A DNA stretch of 62,785 bases, taken from contig JANDJE010000012.1 in NCBI GenBank assembly GCA_024331095.1, positions 1 to 62,785 of the forward strand. The letters are read 5' to 3'. A program made the translations under genes and the position numbers. The notes under the pieces are model-generated. The model worked only from the letters and a program-made list of their open reading frames with translations, was not told the origin of the DNA and did no database searches. The first letter of the stretch is position 1, and every line of letters starts with the position of its first letter. This DNA comes from Nitrospira sp. GTDB taxonomy: Bacteria; Nitrospirota; Nitrospiria; Nitrospirales; Nitrospiraceae. Positions 8,386 to 17,515 of the stretch are shown piece by piece.

Positions 8386-11300
8386 TTAAACGGACGACGA
8401 GGAGAACGCCTCGTCGTCCTCCGCTTTTCTGGGGAATCGTTCTTCCAAGATCACGTACATCGTCGGAATGAGAAACAGCGTCAGGATCGTGGAGACGCTC
8501 AATCCCCCCACGACCGCCCGGGCCAGCGGCGCGTTCGTTTCTCCTCCGGTTCCGAAGCCGATCGCCATGGGGAGCAGACCGAACACGGTCGCGAGCGACG
8601 TCATGAGGATCGGCCTCAGACGCGTCCGAGCGGCCGCGGTCACCGCCTCCCGCAACGGCCGGCCCCTTCGCCGCAGCACGTTCGTGTAATCGACCAACAA
8701 CACGCCGTTGGAGACCACGATGCCCAGCATCATGATGACGCCCATCATGGAGGTCGTGGAAAGCGTGGTCTTCGTCAGGAACAATATCAGGATGACGCCG
8801 GGAAATCCCATCGGCACCGAGAACATGATGATGAACGGATCGACGAGCGACTTAAACTGCGCGGCCATGACCATATAGACGAGCACGAGGGCCAGGACGC
8901 TCGCGAAGAGGAGACCTCGAAAGGTCTCCCGCTGCTGCTCGATCTGACCGGCCAGTTTGACGCTGAACCCGGCCGGCAGTTGGAGGGAGGCGAACGCCGA
9001 TTCCAGATCGGCGGCGATGTCTCCCAATGGTCTGGTCGTCGGGTTCGCCGTGATGTGAACCACGCGCTGAAACGATTTGCGGTCGATCTTAACGGGGCCG
9101 GCGTTTAATCGAAGAGACGCCACGTTCTTCAACAGGACGGGCGGTCCCGATTTCGTGGACACGAGGATGTTCTCCAGATCGGTCAGATCTTTTCGATGCT
9201 CCTCGGCCAACCACGCGCTGATGAAGTACTCGTTTCCGCTTTGCGGGTCCGTATAAATGATGGGATCGGTTTGTCCGTTGCCGTTCAAGGAAAACAGCAC
9301 CGTGTTGGCCACGTCGGCTTCGGTGACGCCGAGGAGCGCCGCCTTTTCGCGATCGACGATCACGTTGACCTCCGGATAATTCTCTTCCCGACTGGGTTCG
9401 ATGTCGGCCAGGCCCGGCGTCCGTTCCATGATCTCCTTGACGCGGCCGATCACGGCTCTCGCCTGATCGAAATCGTATCCGTAGATCTCGACGTCCACGG
9501 CTTTCTGCGAACCGAAACTGGTCACCCGTTTGACGAGGCCGCCGGGATCGAAGTACATGGCCACGCCGGGAAACAGATTGGCGACTTTCGGACGCACGTC
9601 GTTCATGATCTCCACCTGGTTTCTGGTCCGCTTGTCCGGTGAGGACAGATAGACTTGGATCCATGACGTGTGGGGGCCGCTGTTGGGATTGAAGAGGGAC
9701 GCGCGCCCCTGCGCGAGCACGCCCGTGCTGGACACGATCGTCTCCAACTCATGAGCAGGAATGTGTTCGCGGAGGACGCGCTCGACTTCCTCGACCTGCC
9801 GGGCCGTTTTTTCGACGCGCTGGCCGACGGGGGCTCGCAACACGATGCGGAACTGGCTTTCATCCGATACCGGCAGAAATTCGGTTCCGATTCTCGGCAG
9901 CAGCGCAAGGGAGCTGGCGAAGATGGCCAGCACGGCGGAGATGAAGAGCCGGCGGTGCCGCAAGACCCATTGCAGCGACGCTTCATAACTTCGGTCAAGG
10001 GCTGCATAGCGGTCGCGGCTCCATTTCATGATCCATGCAACCCACATCGGCATATCGCGAAGCGCGTCTCCTTCGGGTTTAAGAAATTTGTAGCAGAGCG
10101 CCGGCGTGACGGTGCGGGAGATGAAGAACGACGTAAACAGAGCGATGGCGATCGTGAGCGTGAGCGGAATCAGCAGAAGGCGGGTGATGCCCACGATAAA
10201 GAAAACGGGAAGGAACACCACGACGGTGGTGACGGTCGAGGCGAAGATCGGCATCGCCACTTCCCGGGCGGCGTCCAAGACGGCGTCCCAACGCCGAGAC
10301 GCGGTATTGAGGTGCCGTTGAATGTTTTCGAGCTCGACGATGGAGTCGTCGACGAGGCGGCCGACTCCCAACGCGAGGCCGCCCAGCGTAAAGACGTTGA
10401 GCGTCTGGCCGCTCAGATCGAGCACGACGAGGGTGACCAGAATGGAGAGCGGGATGGAAACGGAGATGATCAACGTGCTGGTCAGGTTGCGAAGGAAAAT
10501 CAAAATGACGGCCGCGGCCAACAGCGAACCGTGCATCGCTTGCTCGATCAGATTGCGAATGGCCTGTCGAATGTAGACGGATTGATCGAAGGAGATGCCG
10601 AGCTTCACGCCCGACGGGATGCCGATCAAGCGAGGGATGGTCGCTCGCAGCGAGTCGACCACCTGGACGGTGTTGGCCTGCGGCTGTTTGTTGACGCGGA
10701 GGAAGACGGACCTGGCGCCGTCCGTCCGGACGATATTGGTTTGAATGTCGGATGAGTCCGTCACCGTGCCCACGTCGCGGATGCGGACCGGGTTCCCGCG
10801 CTCGTCGAGCTTCACGATCACGTCTTGAATCGGCTCGACGGCCTTGAACTGCGAATTCGTGAACACGTTGTAGTCCAGGTTGCCGGCCTTGATGTCGCCG
10901 GACGGCAGAATCACGTTGGCCGTCTTGACGGCGGCCACCACGTCGAGGATCGAAAGCCCGCGCGCGCCCAAGAGGGCCGGGTCGAGGTTGACGTTGATCT
11001 GACGGATTTTCCCCCCCTCCACCGTGGCCGCGGCGACGCCGGCGATCTGCTCGATCTGCGGGGCGATGGTGTTATAGGCCAGATCGTAGAGCGCGCGTTC
11101 GTCCAGGTCTTCGCCGGAGATCGTGACGAGCGAGACCGGGATGTTCGAGACGTCGAACTTGATGATGAACGGCTGCAAAATGCCGGGCGGAAGACTGCTC
11201 AGAATCTGGGTGACGCGCTGCATGACTTCCATCTGCCCGACGTTGATGTCGGCGCCCCAGTTGAACCAGATTTGCACGGCGCCGAGCCCTTGTTTGGAGA

Positions 11301-11547
11301 AAGATTCGACGTGTTCGACGTTCGACGCCGAGCTCACGGCCTTTTCGATGGGATAGACGACGCTTTGCTCGATGTCGAGCGGGGGAGCGCCCTTGTAGAC
11401 GACGCCGACGAACGCCACCGGGACTTGAATTTGCGGAAACAGATCGATCGGCAACCGTTGCAGCGAGATGACGCCGAGCACGACCATGGCGCACGACAGC
11501 ATCAAGATGCCGATGCGGTTGCGCAACGCGAACAGGGTCAGCCACAT
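8386..11547 (-). CDS. RND efflux transporter permease (HAE1-like)
   Basis: This 1053-residue protein has the classic RND duplication. TM1 is at the N-terminus (RNRIGILMLSCAMVVLGVISL). A large periplasmic loop comes next, then TM2-TM6 with LALGVGRLVDDSIVELENI (the proton-relay aspartate pair in TM4), a second loop, and TM7-TM12 ending in PTMYVILEE. It uses proton-motive force to expel hydrophobic or amphiphilic compounds from the periplasm or inner membrane. Its partner membrane-fusion protein is 52 bases upstream in the same orientation, so the two form an operon. No outer-membrane TolC-type gene is adjacent. The substrate cannot be told from sequence. Confidence 0.93.
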   Translation of the reverse strand: MWLTLFALRNRIGILMLSCAMVVLGVISLQRLPIDLFPQIQVPVAFVGVVYKGAPPLDIEQSVVYPIEKAVSSASNVEHVESFSKQGLGAVQIWFNWGADINVGQMEVMQRVTQILSSLPPGILQPFIIKFDVSNIPVSLVTISGEDLDERALYDLAYNTIAPQIEQIAGVAAATVEGGKIRQINVNLDPALLGARGLSILDVVAAVKTANVILPSGDIKAGNLDYNVFTNSQFKAVEPIQDVIVKLDERGNPVRIRDVGTVTDSSDIQTNIVRTDGARSVFLRVNKQPQANTVQVVDSLRATIPRLIGIPSGVKLGISFDQSVYIRQAIRNLIEQAMHGSLLAAAVILIFLRNLTSTLIISVSIPLSILVTLVVLDLSGQTLNVFTLGGLALGVGRLVDDSIVELENIQRHLNTASRRWDAVLDAAREVAMPIFASTVTTVVVFLPVFFIVGITRLLLIPLTLTIAIALFTSFFISRTVTPALCYKFLKPEGDALRDMPMWVAWIMKWSRDRYAALDRSYEASLQWVLRHRRLFISAVLAIFASSLALLPRIGTEFLPVSDESQFRIVLRAPVGQRVEKTARQVEEVERVLREHIPAHELETIVSSTGVLAQGRASLFNPNSGPHTSWIQVYLSSPDKRTRNQVEIMNDVRPKVANLFPGVAMYFDPGGLVKRVTSFGSQKAVDVEIYGYDFDQARAVIGRVKEIMERTPGLADIEPSREENYPEVNVIVDREKAALLGVTEADVANTVLFSLNGNGQTDPIIYTDPQSGNEYFISAWLAEEHRKDLTDLENILVSTKSGPPVLLKNVASLRLNAGPVKIDRKSFQRVVHITANPTTRPLGDIAADLESAFASLQLPAGFSVKLAGQIEQQRETFRGLLFASVLALVLVYMVMAAQFKSLVDPFIIMFSVPMGFPGVILILFLTKTTLSTTSMMGVIMMLGIVVSNGVLLVDYTNVLRRRGRPLREAVTAAARTRLRPILMTSLATVFGLLPMAIGFGTGGETNAPLARAVVGGLSVSTILTLFLIPTMYVILEERFPRKAEDDEAFSSSSV

Positions 11548-11599
11548 GGCCGGGCTCTACGGCGCGGAAAATCGGGCGCCGCTCCTTCGGAACGATCGA

Positions 11600-12787
11600 T
11601 CACCCTTCACCTTTCAGCGGCTTCAACGGCTGCGTCTGCACGGCGGCGCCGTCGCGCACGATGTCCTTTCCGGACACGATGACTTCTTCGTCGCCGACCA
11701 AGCCGTCGGTGATCTCGATCCAGTTTCCGTTGCGGGCTCCGGTCTCGACGGCCGTGCGACGGGCCAGACCGTCTCGCACGATGAAGACGTATTGCGCGTC
11801 CTCCACTCTGCTCACCGCGTCGATGGGAAGTTGGACGGCCATCCGATGGGTGCCGACGTGGACCTTGACCCGCGCGAACATGCCGCCCTTGAGCCGGTGA
11901 TCCGCGTTGACCACGTCGATCTCCACCGGCATGGCGCGGGTCGCTCGATTGAGAGTCTGGGCGACGCGCGCCACCGTTCCTTCGAATGCCTCTTCCGGAT
12001 AGGCTTCGGTCCGCAGCTCGGCCTTTTGCCCGATCCTGATCAGCGGCACTTCTTTTTCAACTACGTCGATCAGGACGCGCACCGTGTCGATGTCATGAAG
12101 ACTCAAGATGCCGCGAGACAAGGTCGAGGTGCTGGCGGTGGTGCCGGTCACGTAGGCGCCCTCGTCGAGGTTGCGCTCGGCGATATAGCCGGCGAACGGA
12201 GCTCTGATATACGAGTACGCCAAATTGGTTTCCGCTTGGGCCAGGGCGACTTCCATTTGCCTGACCTGGGCGTGGAGGGACTCCAGCGCCGCCGCCGCGG
12301 CGTCAACGTTCACCTGTGCGGTATCGAGGTCCTGTTGCGAGACGAATTGATCCTGGATCAAGGCTTTCATGCGATCGAGCGTGAGCGTCGCGTTGCGCAG
12401 CACCGCGCGCTGCTGAGCGACTTTGGCGCTCGCGGCGGCGAGGTTGGCTTTGGCTTGATCGACGGCGTGCCGATAGTCGGTGTGGTCGATTTCGATCAGC
12501 AGTTGGTGGCGTTTCACGAAATCACCCTTGTCCACGTGCAGTTTGGCGATGTATCCGTCCACGCGCGAAAAGACGTTGACGACCTGGTTGGGCAGGACAT
12601 CGGCCGTGTAGGAAAGGTAGACGTCAAGATCTTCTTTGATCGGGACCATCGTGCCCACCACCGGGCGGGAGGCTTTCCGCTGAGCGGGGTCGGCGCCGGT
12701 CCCCAGACGAAAGACGACCAGGCCGACCACGGCGATGAGCAGGATGACGCCGAGCGCAATGATCGGATGTCGGAGGAGGCGGTTCAT
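11600..12787 (-). CDS. RND membrane-fusion (periplasmic adaptor) protein
   Basis: The 395-residue protein has an N-terminal membrane anchor (about 9-27). A biotinyl-lipoyl half-motif follows (VDGYIAKLHVDKGDFVKRHQLL), then a long alpha-helical hairpin (about 110-195, rich in Ala/Gln). The second lipoyl half is SYIRAPFAGYIAERNLDEGAYV, and beta-barrel and membrane-proximal domains complete it. This is the usual layout of AcrA/MdtA-type adaptors, which bridge an RND pump to an outer-membrane channel. It is the first gene of the two-gene operon with the permease. A 247-base gap on its upstream side contains no gene. Confidence 0.92.
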   Translation of the reverse strand: MNRLLRHPIIALGVILLIAVVGLVVFRLGTGADPAQRKASRPVVGTMVPIKEDLDVYLSYTADVLPNQVVNVFSRVDGYIAKLHVDKGDFVKRHQLLIEIDHTDYRHAVDQAKANLAAASAKVAQQRAVLRNATLTLDRMKALIQDQFVSQQDLDTAQVNVDAAAAALESLHAQVRQMEVALAQAETNLAYSYIRAPFAGYIAERNLDEGAYVTGTTASTSTLSRGILSLHDIDTVRVLIDVVEKEVPLIRIGQKAELRTEAYPEEAFEGTVARVAQTLNRATRAMPVEIDVVNADHRLKGGMFARVKVHVGTHRMAVQLPIDAVSRVEDAQYVFIVRDGLARRTAVETGARNGNWIEITDGLVGDEEVIVSGKDIVRDGAAVQTQPLKPLKGEG

Positions 12788-13034
12788 GAACGTCGTCGGC
12801 CCATATCAAAGGGAAAAAAGAGGGGCTTGATGCGAGGAACGACCCCACACCCGTGCTCGGTTTCCGACGGCATCGGACGAAGGAATCTCGTGATGGGCGA
12901 AGGCGTCTACGAAGGTGCCGATGGCGAACATAGATGAGCAGACAGCTGCTTCCGCCGTACCCTAGCACGCTCGCTTTGCGGGGAACAAGCGCCGGGAAGA
13001 CGATGGAACGAGGAGGGTGCGGAGGTGGGAACGA

Positions 13035-13475
13035 TCAGGCGATTCTGAAGCGGCTCCAGTGATCGTCCATCGCCTCTTTGCTGATATTCCGCAGGACAAA
13101 GGAGAGGATCCGTTTTCGCTGCTCTCGGCTCAGGTGCATGAAGCGCACGGAAAAATGGACGCCGGAGACCCAGACGACGTGAGCGGAGTAAATCCGAAGC
13201 GGAGGGTGTCCGTCCGGGAGGGCAAGAGAGAGGGTCAAAAGGGTTCCGCGGGTGACCGGCTTGGTGCTGACGATTTTGAGTCCGGTGACGGAGATGTCTT
13301 TGGTCAGACCTTCGCCCTGATGGGGTTGGGAGGGGATCTCACCCGTAAAGGAAACGGGGCATGTGTAGGCGACCCGTTCCGCGTGGCGGCTGTCTTCATA
13401 CGCCCGCGTTCTAATCGTTTGTCCGTTCCGTGTCCGTTCCATAAAACAGGGATTGATACGAGGCTGTTGTAGCAC
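13035..13475 (-). CDS. PilZ-domain (c-di-GMP-binding) protein
   Basis: The 146-residue protein is essentially a single PilZ domain. RHAER corresponds to the RxxxR loop, and DISVTG to the [D/N]xSxxG motif that together grip cyclic di-GMP. Then come strands (TLLTLSLALPDG, YSAHVVWVSGVHFSVRFMHL) and a C-terminal helix. It is a likely cytoplasmic c-di-GMP effector, perhaps for motility, pili or exopolysaccharide. GTG 13475 is the longest start; ATG 13442 (MERTRNG) is also possible. No output domain or partner is fused. Confidence 0.85.
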   Translation of the reverse strand: MLQQPRINPCFMERTRNGQTIRTRAYEDSRHAERVAYTCPVSFTGEIPSQPHQGEGLTKDISVTGLKIVSTKPVTRGTLLTLSLALPDGHPPLRIYSAHVVWVSGVHFSVRFMHLSREQRKRILSFVLRNISKEAMDDHWSRFRIA

Positions 13476-13579
13476 ACCGCCCCCGTTTCACTAAGAAAAA
13501 TGAGATTTGACGGAAACGGAGCCGGCGGCGCCGTGGCGCGGGAAAAAAAGAAGGAGATTCGCAGGGGGAACGGGTTGAT

Positions 13580-15268
13580 CTATCGGATTTTGGCCCAGGC
13601 TTTCTGATACTCCTCGAACGAATCGACTTCCGTCCATCCCTTGAAAATCGGGACGGCGTCGACTCGGTGGCCGCGATCGATCAGTTCTTGAATCATGTCG
13701 GTGAACGAGGCCGTGGTCAGGTCGGCGGCTTCGTGGAAGCCGATGGAGCGGGCGGACTCTTGCGCCGATCGGTAACAGTCGCGGAGCGTTTGCGTCCCTT
13801 TTTCTGAAAACATGGCCATGCCGATGAATTCTCCATGCGCCTCCTCCGAGGGCACGTGTCGACCGATCTTGACGACGCGATGCTCCCCTTCCGACATGAT
13901 GAAGCGGGAAAGATAACTCTTGCCAGGCGGTTCGGCGAGGGAGACGAGGTCCGGGTTCGGATGGGCGGCCTGAGCGTGACGCTGATGCTGGTCGAACCAG
14001 GCCAAGTCCACCACGATGGAAATATCGGCCGGACTCTTCAGCAACTTCTCAAGAATGGCCGTGTCGAAGATGATGTCGCCGTAGAGGACGATGATCCGCC
14101 CCCTCAGCTCGTTTTCGGCGCAGAACAGAGAGAACAATTCGCCCGTGGTTTCATACCGGTCGTTGTCGTAATAGCGGATGTTGGGCAACGCGATGGCTTC
14201 TTTCTTGTATCCGCGCACGAGCGCGATGTCTTTGATGTTGCATTCGTTGAGCGCCGCCACCTGGCGGTCGAGGATCGTCTTGCCTTTGATGTCCAGCAAA
14301 CACTTGGGCTTGTCTTCGATCAGCGGCAGCAACTGTTTTTCGAACCCCGCGGCGGCGATGATGGCGGTGATTTTTTCGCCGCCCACGGGCAGGAATTCCC
14401 GTTCATCCCGTTCCATTTGCGGGACCCCGACGATATCGTACACTTCCTGAAGCGGGACGATGATGTCGTTGGCGGCTCCGGGTCGGGTGTCTTGTTTGAT
14501 GAGATGGAGCGCCTCCCGCATGGCGCGGATGGCCGCCCGCACCGGTTGGTTGGCGTAGATGATGATTTTGGCGCCGGCCTCTTCCATTTCCGCCGCCGTG
14601 GTCTGATCGAAGATTGTGGGCACGACGACCAGGGGCACGCGGCCGGACCAGGCCCGATAGACGGCCCGCAGCTCGTCGAACTTTTTCGATTTCGAGTGGA
14701 TGAGCACCGCGTCGGCTCCCGCCTCGGCGTAGGCCTCCGCCCGCTTCAGCGCCTCCGCCTGCCCCCACCCCGCGATCAACGCTTCCGTTCTCGCGATGAC
14801 TACGAAGTCGGGGGACATCTGCGCCGCTTTCGCCGCCTTGATTTTGCTGCAATGTTCCTCGATGGGAATCAGCTCCCGGCGGACGCCCGCGTAGAAACTG
14901 CATCGTTTGGGGTAGACGTTGTCCTCGATGCAGAGGCCGGCGACGCCGGCCCGCTCGCGGTCGTTGACGGTCCGCATGACGTTCAGCGCGTTTCCATAGC
15001 CGGTGTCGCAATCGGCGATGACGGGGATGCCGACCGCCTCGACGATGTTGCGCTCGATGGCGAGCTGTTCGCTGGAATCGATGAAGCTGGCGTCCGGAAT
15101 GCACTTCAGCGAGGCCGACACGGCGAACCCGCCGACCCACACGCCGTCGAAGCCCGCGCGTTCGATGAGGCGGGCGCTCAGCGCGTCGTGGGCCCCGACG
15201 ATTTTCAGGGCGCCGGGTCGTTTAAGGGCGGCTCGGAGCTTGGCGGCGTTGGTCATGGGCGCCATCAT
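13580..15268 (-). CDS. PEP mutase-like/nucleotidyltransferase fusion protein
   Basis: The 562-residue protein has two domains. Residues about 5-285 are an isocitrate lyase/PEP mutase barrel: ADCDTGYGN supplies D86 and D88, E115 follows CI, and R160 lies in IARTEALIAGWG. ALKRAEAYAEAGADAVLIHS is typical of PEP mutases, which convert PEP to phosphonopyruvate. The gating loop reads EDNVYPKRCS (115-124) instead of EDKxxxxxNS; K121 is kept, Lys116 (mussel enzyme numbering) becomes Asn and Asn122 becomes Cys. Residues about 299-562 are a nucleotidyltransferase fold, with AAAGFEKQLLPL lacking the GxGxR loop, then PKCL, YGDIIF and EVDSFEEY. PEP mutase fusions to such domains occur in phosphonate pathways that make CMP-aminoethylphosphonate. 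It is divergent from the decarboxylase operon. A possible -10 (TATAAT on the minus strand, 15353-15358) lies upstream with no good -35. Confidence 0.8.
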   Translation of the reverse strand: MMAPMTNAAKLRAALKRPGALKIVGAHDALSARLIERAGFDGVWVGGFAVSASLKCIPDASFIDSSEQLAIERNIVEAVGIPVIADCDTGYGNALNVMRTVNDRERAGVAGLCIEDNVYPKRCSFYAGVRRELIPIEEHCSKIKAAKAAQMSPDFVVIARTEALIAGWGQAEALKRAEAYAEAGADAVLIHSKSKKFDELRAVYRAWSGRVPLVVVPTIFDQTTAAEMEEAGAKIIIYANQPVRAAIRAMREALHLIKQDTRPGAANDIIVPLQEVYDIVGVPQMERDEREFLPVGGEKITAIIAAAGFEKQLLPLIEDKPKCLLDIKGKTILDRQVAALNECNIKDIALVRGYKKEAIALPNIRYYDNDRYETTGELFSLFCAENELRGRIIVLYGDIIFDTAILEKLLKSPADISIVVDLAWFDQHQRHAQAAHPNPDLVSLAEPPGKSYLSRFIMSEGEHRVVKIGRHVPSEEAHGEFIGMAMFSEKGTQTLRDCYRSAQESARSIGFHEAADLTTASFTDMIQELIDRGHRVDAVPIFKGWTEVDSFEEYQKAWAKIR

Positions 15269-15478
15269 GCGAAAGCTGCGGGCGGGATGTCAATGAAAAG
15301 TTTGCGGGAGCGCGCCTGTCCCGTATGAAACGGCGCGGAAGCGAAGCGGGATATTATAAGCAAAGCGTCGGCAAGGGATACCGCCAACGGACCGGTCCGT
15401 GTTCGGCGAAGCCGCATCCGTGAAAAGGGGACGAATCGCGTCGGCGGTTCGATCGCGGCGTGGCCGGCGGGAAAGGCG

Positions 15479-16009
15479 TTATTCCGCAGAGTCGGTCAGG
15501 TCATCGTTGAATCGCGGCGCAAGGGATCGACTGTCGATAAAAATGAAGCCGCGTTCCGTGCCGGCTTGATAGGTGAGCGTGATTTCCGTGTCCGATCCGC
15601 GCCACGTGTATTGTTGGTTGAGTCCGCGCGTCATCTGTCCGGGGATCCGTTGAAGAGGGCCGTGCCGGGTTTCCAGAAAATCGAGCACTTGCTTGTGGAC
15701 CGATTCTCCCTGGTAGCGAATGGTCACCCGGGCGAATTGGTCGTCGAACGCCACGTACAGGATGCTGGTCATCTGGACGTCGGCGAACGTTGTTTCACGA
15801 GTTTTTGATCGGTATTCCGTGATGTGGGCTCCGGCTCGCAGCACTTCCAAGTCGTCCCGCGCCGCGAGCGGACTCCCCCATGGAATGTCGTGAAAGCCCT
15901 TGGGATCGTTCAGCATCGGAACGGCCCAGGACACATCAGTGGGAAGGACCAGACACAGGAAAAGCGATAAGAGTCCGAGGCCCCGTGATGGCGAAACGGC
16001 GTCGTTCAT
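15479..16009 (-). CDS. Secreted hypothetical protein
   Basis: The precursor has a signal peptide (LGLLSLFLCLVLPTDVSWA, then cleavage before VPML). The mature part, of about 145 residues, begins GFHDIPWGSP, a start often seen in small periplasmic proteins of unknown function, and ends in an acidic tail. ATG 16009 gives a clean signal sequence; a TTG at 16045 in the same frame would add 12 residues. It lies upstream of the PEP mutase-like gene on the same strand, 211 bases away, so co-transcription is possible but unproven. Function unknown. Confidence 0.6.
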   Translation of the reverse strand: MNDAVSPSRGLGLLSLFLCLVLPTDVSWAVPMLNDPKGFHDIPWGSPLAARDDLEVLRAGAHITEYRSKTRETTFADVQMTSILYVAFDDQFARVTIRYQGESVHKQVLDFLETRHGPLQRIPGQMTRGLNQQYTWRGSDTEITLTYQAGTERGFIFIDSRSLAPRFNDDLTDSAE

Positions 16010-16136
16010 GGCGTTTAAAACAAGGCCTGCAATAAAAAATAACAAAACAAAAAGAACGGCCCGTGCAGCGTGGTCAAACGCTATCTACCATGGAAGAAAA
16101 TCTCGCGCAACCGACCTCTTTTCGGTGTCGCGTTTC

Positions 16137-16165
16137 TTGAGAATGAAGAGGCGCTGGCCTATAAT
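16137..16165 (+). promoter_or_regulatory. Sigma70-type promoter for the phosphonate-like operon
   Basis: TTGAGA (16137-16142) and a perfect TATAAT (16160-16165) are separated by 17 bases. The predicted start lies about 68 bases upstream of the decarboxylase alpha gene. It is read from sequence only. Confidence 0.7.
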
Positions 16166-16239
16166 GCGCCACTTCTCCGGATGCCTCGGCCGGCGACTTC
16201 CCGGCGAGGAGGCGGAAGCGCGGACGCAAGGTGTGAGGC

Positions 16240-16737
16240 ATGATCGAGGGCGACGAGTTTGTTCAGTCTCTCCAGGCGATGGGAGTGAATTTTTTTACCG
16301 GGGTGCCCGATTCGATTCTGGGCGGCATCATCGCCGAGCTCATGAATCGCGGGTTGTACATTCCCGCGGTGCGGGAGGACGAAGCGGTGGGCATGGCGGC
16401 CGGCGCCTACATGGCGGGCAAGATGCCGGCGGTGTTGATGCAGAATTCGGGGCTGGGAACGTCCCTCAATACGTTGATTTCGCTGAACATGATTTATCGC
16501 CAGCCTTGCATTCTGATCGTGTCGTGGAGGGGCTACGGAGGAAAAGACGCGCCGGAGCATCTGATCATGGGCCAGGTCCTGCCGCAGTTTCTGGATACGA
16601 TGACCATTCCATATCGGACCTTGTCGGAAAAAACGGCGAAGGAAGACTTTGCCTGGGTGGCGGACGTCTATCACAACAGACGGATTCCGGTGGCGCTCCT
16701 CATCACGAAGGGGGTCGTCAAGGGGCTTCATCCGTGA
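16240..16737 (+). CDS. Phosphonopyruvate/sulfopyruvate decarboxylase-like alpha subunit (ThDP pyrimidine domain)
   Basis: The 165-residue protein is the N-terminal half of a thiamine diphosphate enzyme. It begins with GVNFFTGVPDSILGG and contains VREDEAVGMAAGAYMAG, whose first glutamate is the cofactor-activating residue. MQNSGLGTSLN is the signature of phosphonopyruvate and sulfopyruvate decarboxylases. The reaction would be loss of CO2 from phosphonopyruvate to give phosphonoacetaldehyde, pulling the unfavourable mutase step forward. The catalytic domain is in the next gene, so the enzyme is split as in ComD/ComE sulfopyruvate decarboxylase. The aminotransferase and mutase-like neighbours favour the phosphonate role. 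AAGGTGTGAGG precedes the start. Confidence 0.85.
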   Translation: MIEGDEFVQSLQAMGVNFFTGVPDSILGGIIAELMNRGLYIPAVREDEAVGMAAGAYMAGKMPAVLMQNSGLGTSLNTLISLNMIYRQPCILIVSWRGYGGKDAPEHLIMGQVLPQFLDTMTIPYRTLSEKTAKEDFAWVADVYHNRRIPVALLITKGVVKGLHP

Positions 16738-16855
16738 GTGATCTTGCCGTGAGCGGTCTTGGAGGGGAAACCGTTGTTCGTCGAGATCGCAAACGACCGC
16801 GGCTTCATCCCAGCCGCATGGCGAGTGAGAGGCCGCGTATGACGAGAGGGTCGCA

Positions 16856-17434
16856 ATGAGGCCGGAAGAAGGCACCTTGATCAGCCGCGCTCAGGCGATC
16901 GGGGCGTTGCTGGAATTATTGACCGATCAGCCGGTCATCGTCTGCAACGGGTTTCCGTCGCGCGAGACGCAGAAAATCGCCGACCGTCCGACGCATTTTT
17001 ACATGATCGGGTCGATGGGCAACGCCCCGGCCATCGCGCTGGGCGTTGCGCTGGCCAAGCCGGACAAACAGGTCGTGACGTTCGATGGCGACGGCAACGT
17101 GCTCATGGGCATGGGGACCTTGGCGACGGTCGGAGCGTTGAAGCCGAAAAATTTCATCCACGTGGTCTTTGACAACGAAGTGTACGGCACGACCGGCAAT
17201 CAGCCGACGATCGCCAACGTCGTGCCGTTGGAGAAAGTGGCGAAAGCCGCCGGGTACGTCAACGCCGTGCGGGTGCTCGATCGCGAGGATCTGGTTTATG
17301 AATTTCGGGCACTGCTCAAGAAAAACGGCCCCAGCATGTTGCTGATCAAGGTCAACGAATTTCAGGAGGAGGCGGAGCGGATCGCGCTCGACCCCCCCGA
17401 TCTGACGAAGCGGTTCATGAAAGCCATCGAATGA
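16856..17434 (+). CDS. Phosphonopyruvate/sulfopyruvate decarboxylase-like beta subunit (ThDP-binding domain)
   Basis: The 192-residue protein is the C-terminal, cofactor-binding half of the enzyme. The ThDP motif starts at GDGNVLMGMGTLATVGALKP and ends in the asparagine of VVFDNEVYGTTGNQ. An earlier IGSMGNAPAIALGVALAKP segment is typical of the family. It pairs with the alpha subunit 118 bases upstream. That gap has no gene and could be the scar of a split ancestral single-chain enzyme. GAGAGGG precedes ATG 16856. The next gene follows after 81 bases. Confidence 0.87.
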   Translation: MRPEEGTLISRAQAIGALLELLTDQPVIVCNGFPSRETQKIADRPTHFYMIGSMGNAPAIALGVALAKPDKQVVTFDGDGNVLMGMGTLATVGALKPKNFIHVVFDNEVYGTTGNQPTIANVVPLEKVAKAAGYVNAVRVLDREDLVYEFRALLKKNGPSMLLIKVNEFQEEAERIALDPPDLTKRFMKAIE

Positions 17435-17515
17435 GCAAAAAGGAAGGTGCGAGAGACCGTACCGCCGAACACGGGCGAGCGGTCGAGTCCTTCCCGCCGC
17501 AGGCTGCGAGGCAAG

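Noticed and set aside
10340..10400. Arg in the RND TM4 region (GVGRLVDDS) as a possible oddity
   Set aside because: Arg before the conserved DD is common in this branch of RND permeases, so it is not unusual.
9670..10755. Plus-strand frame opposite the RND permease
   Set aside because: It is a shadow of the RND gene, Asp/Gly/Arg-rich without motifs.
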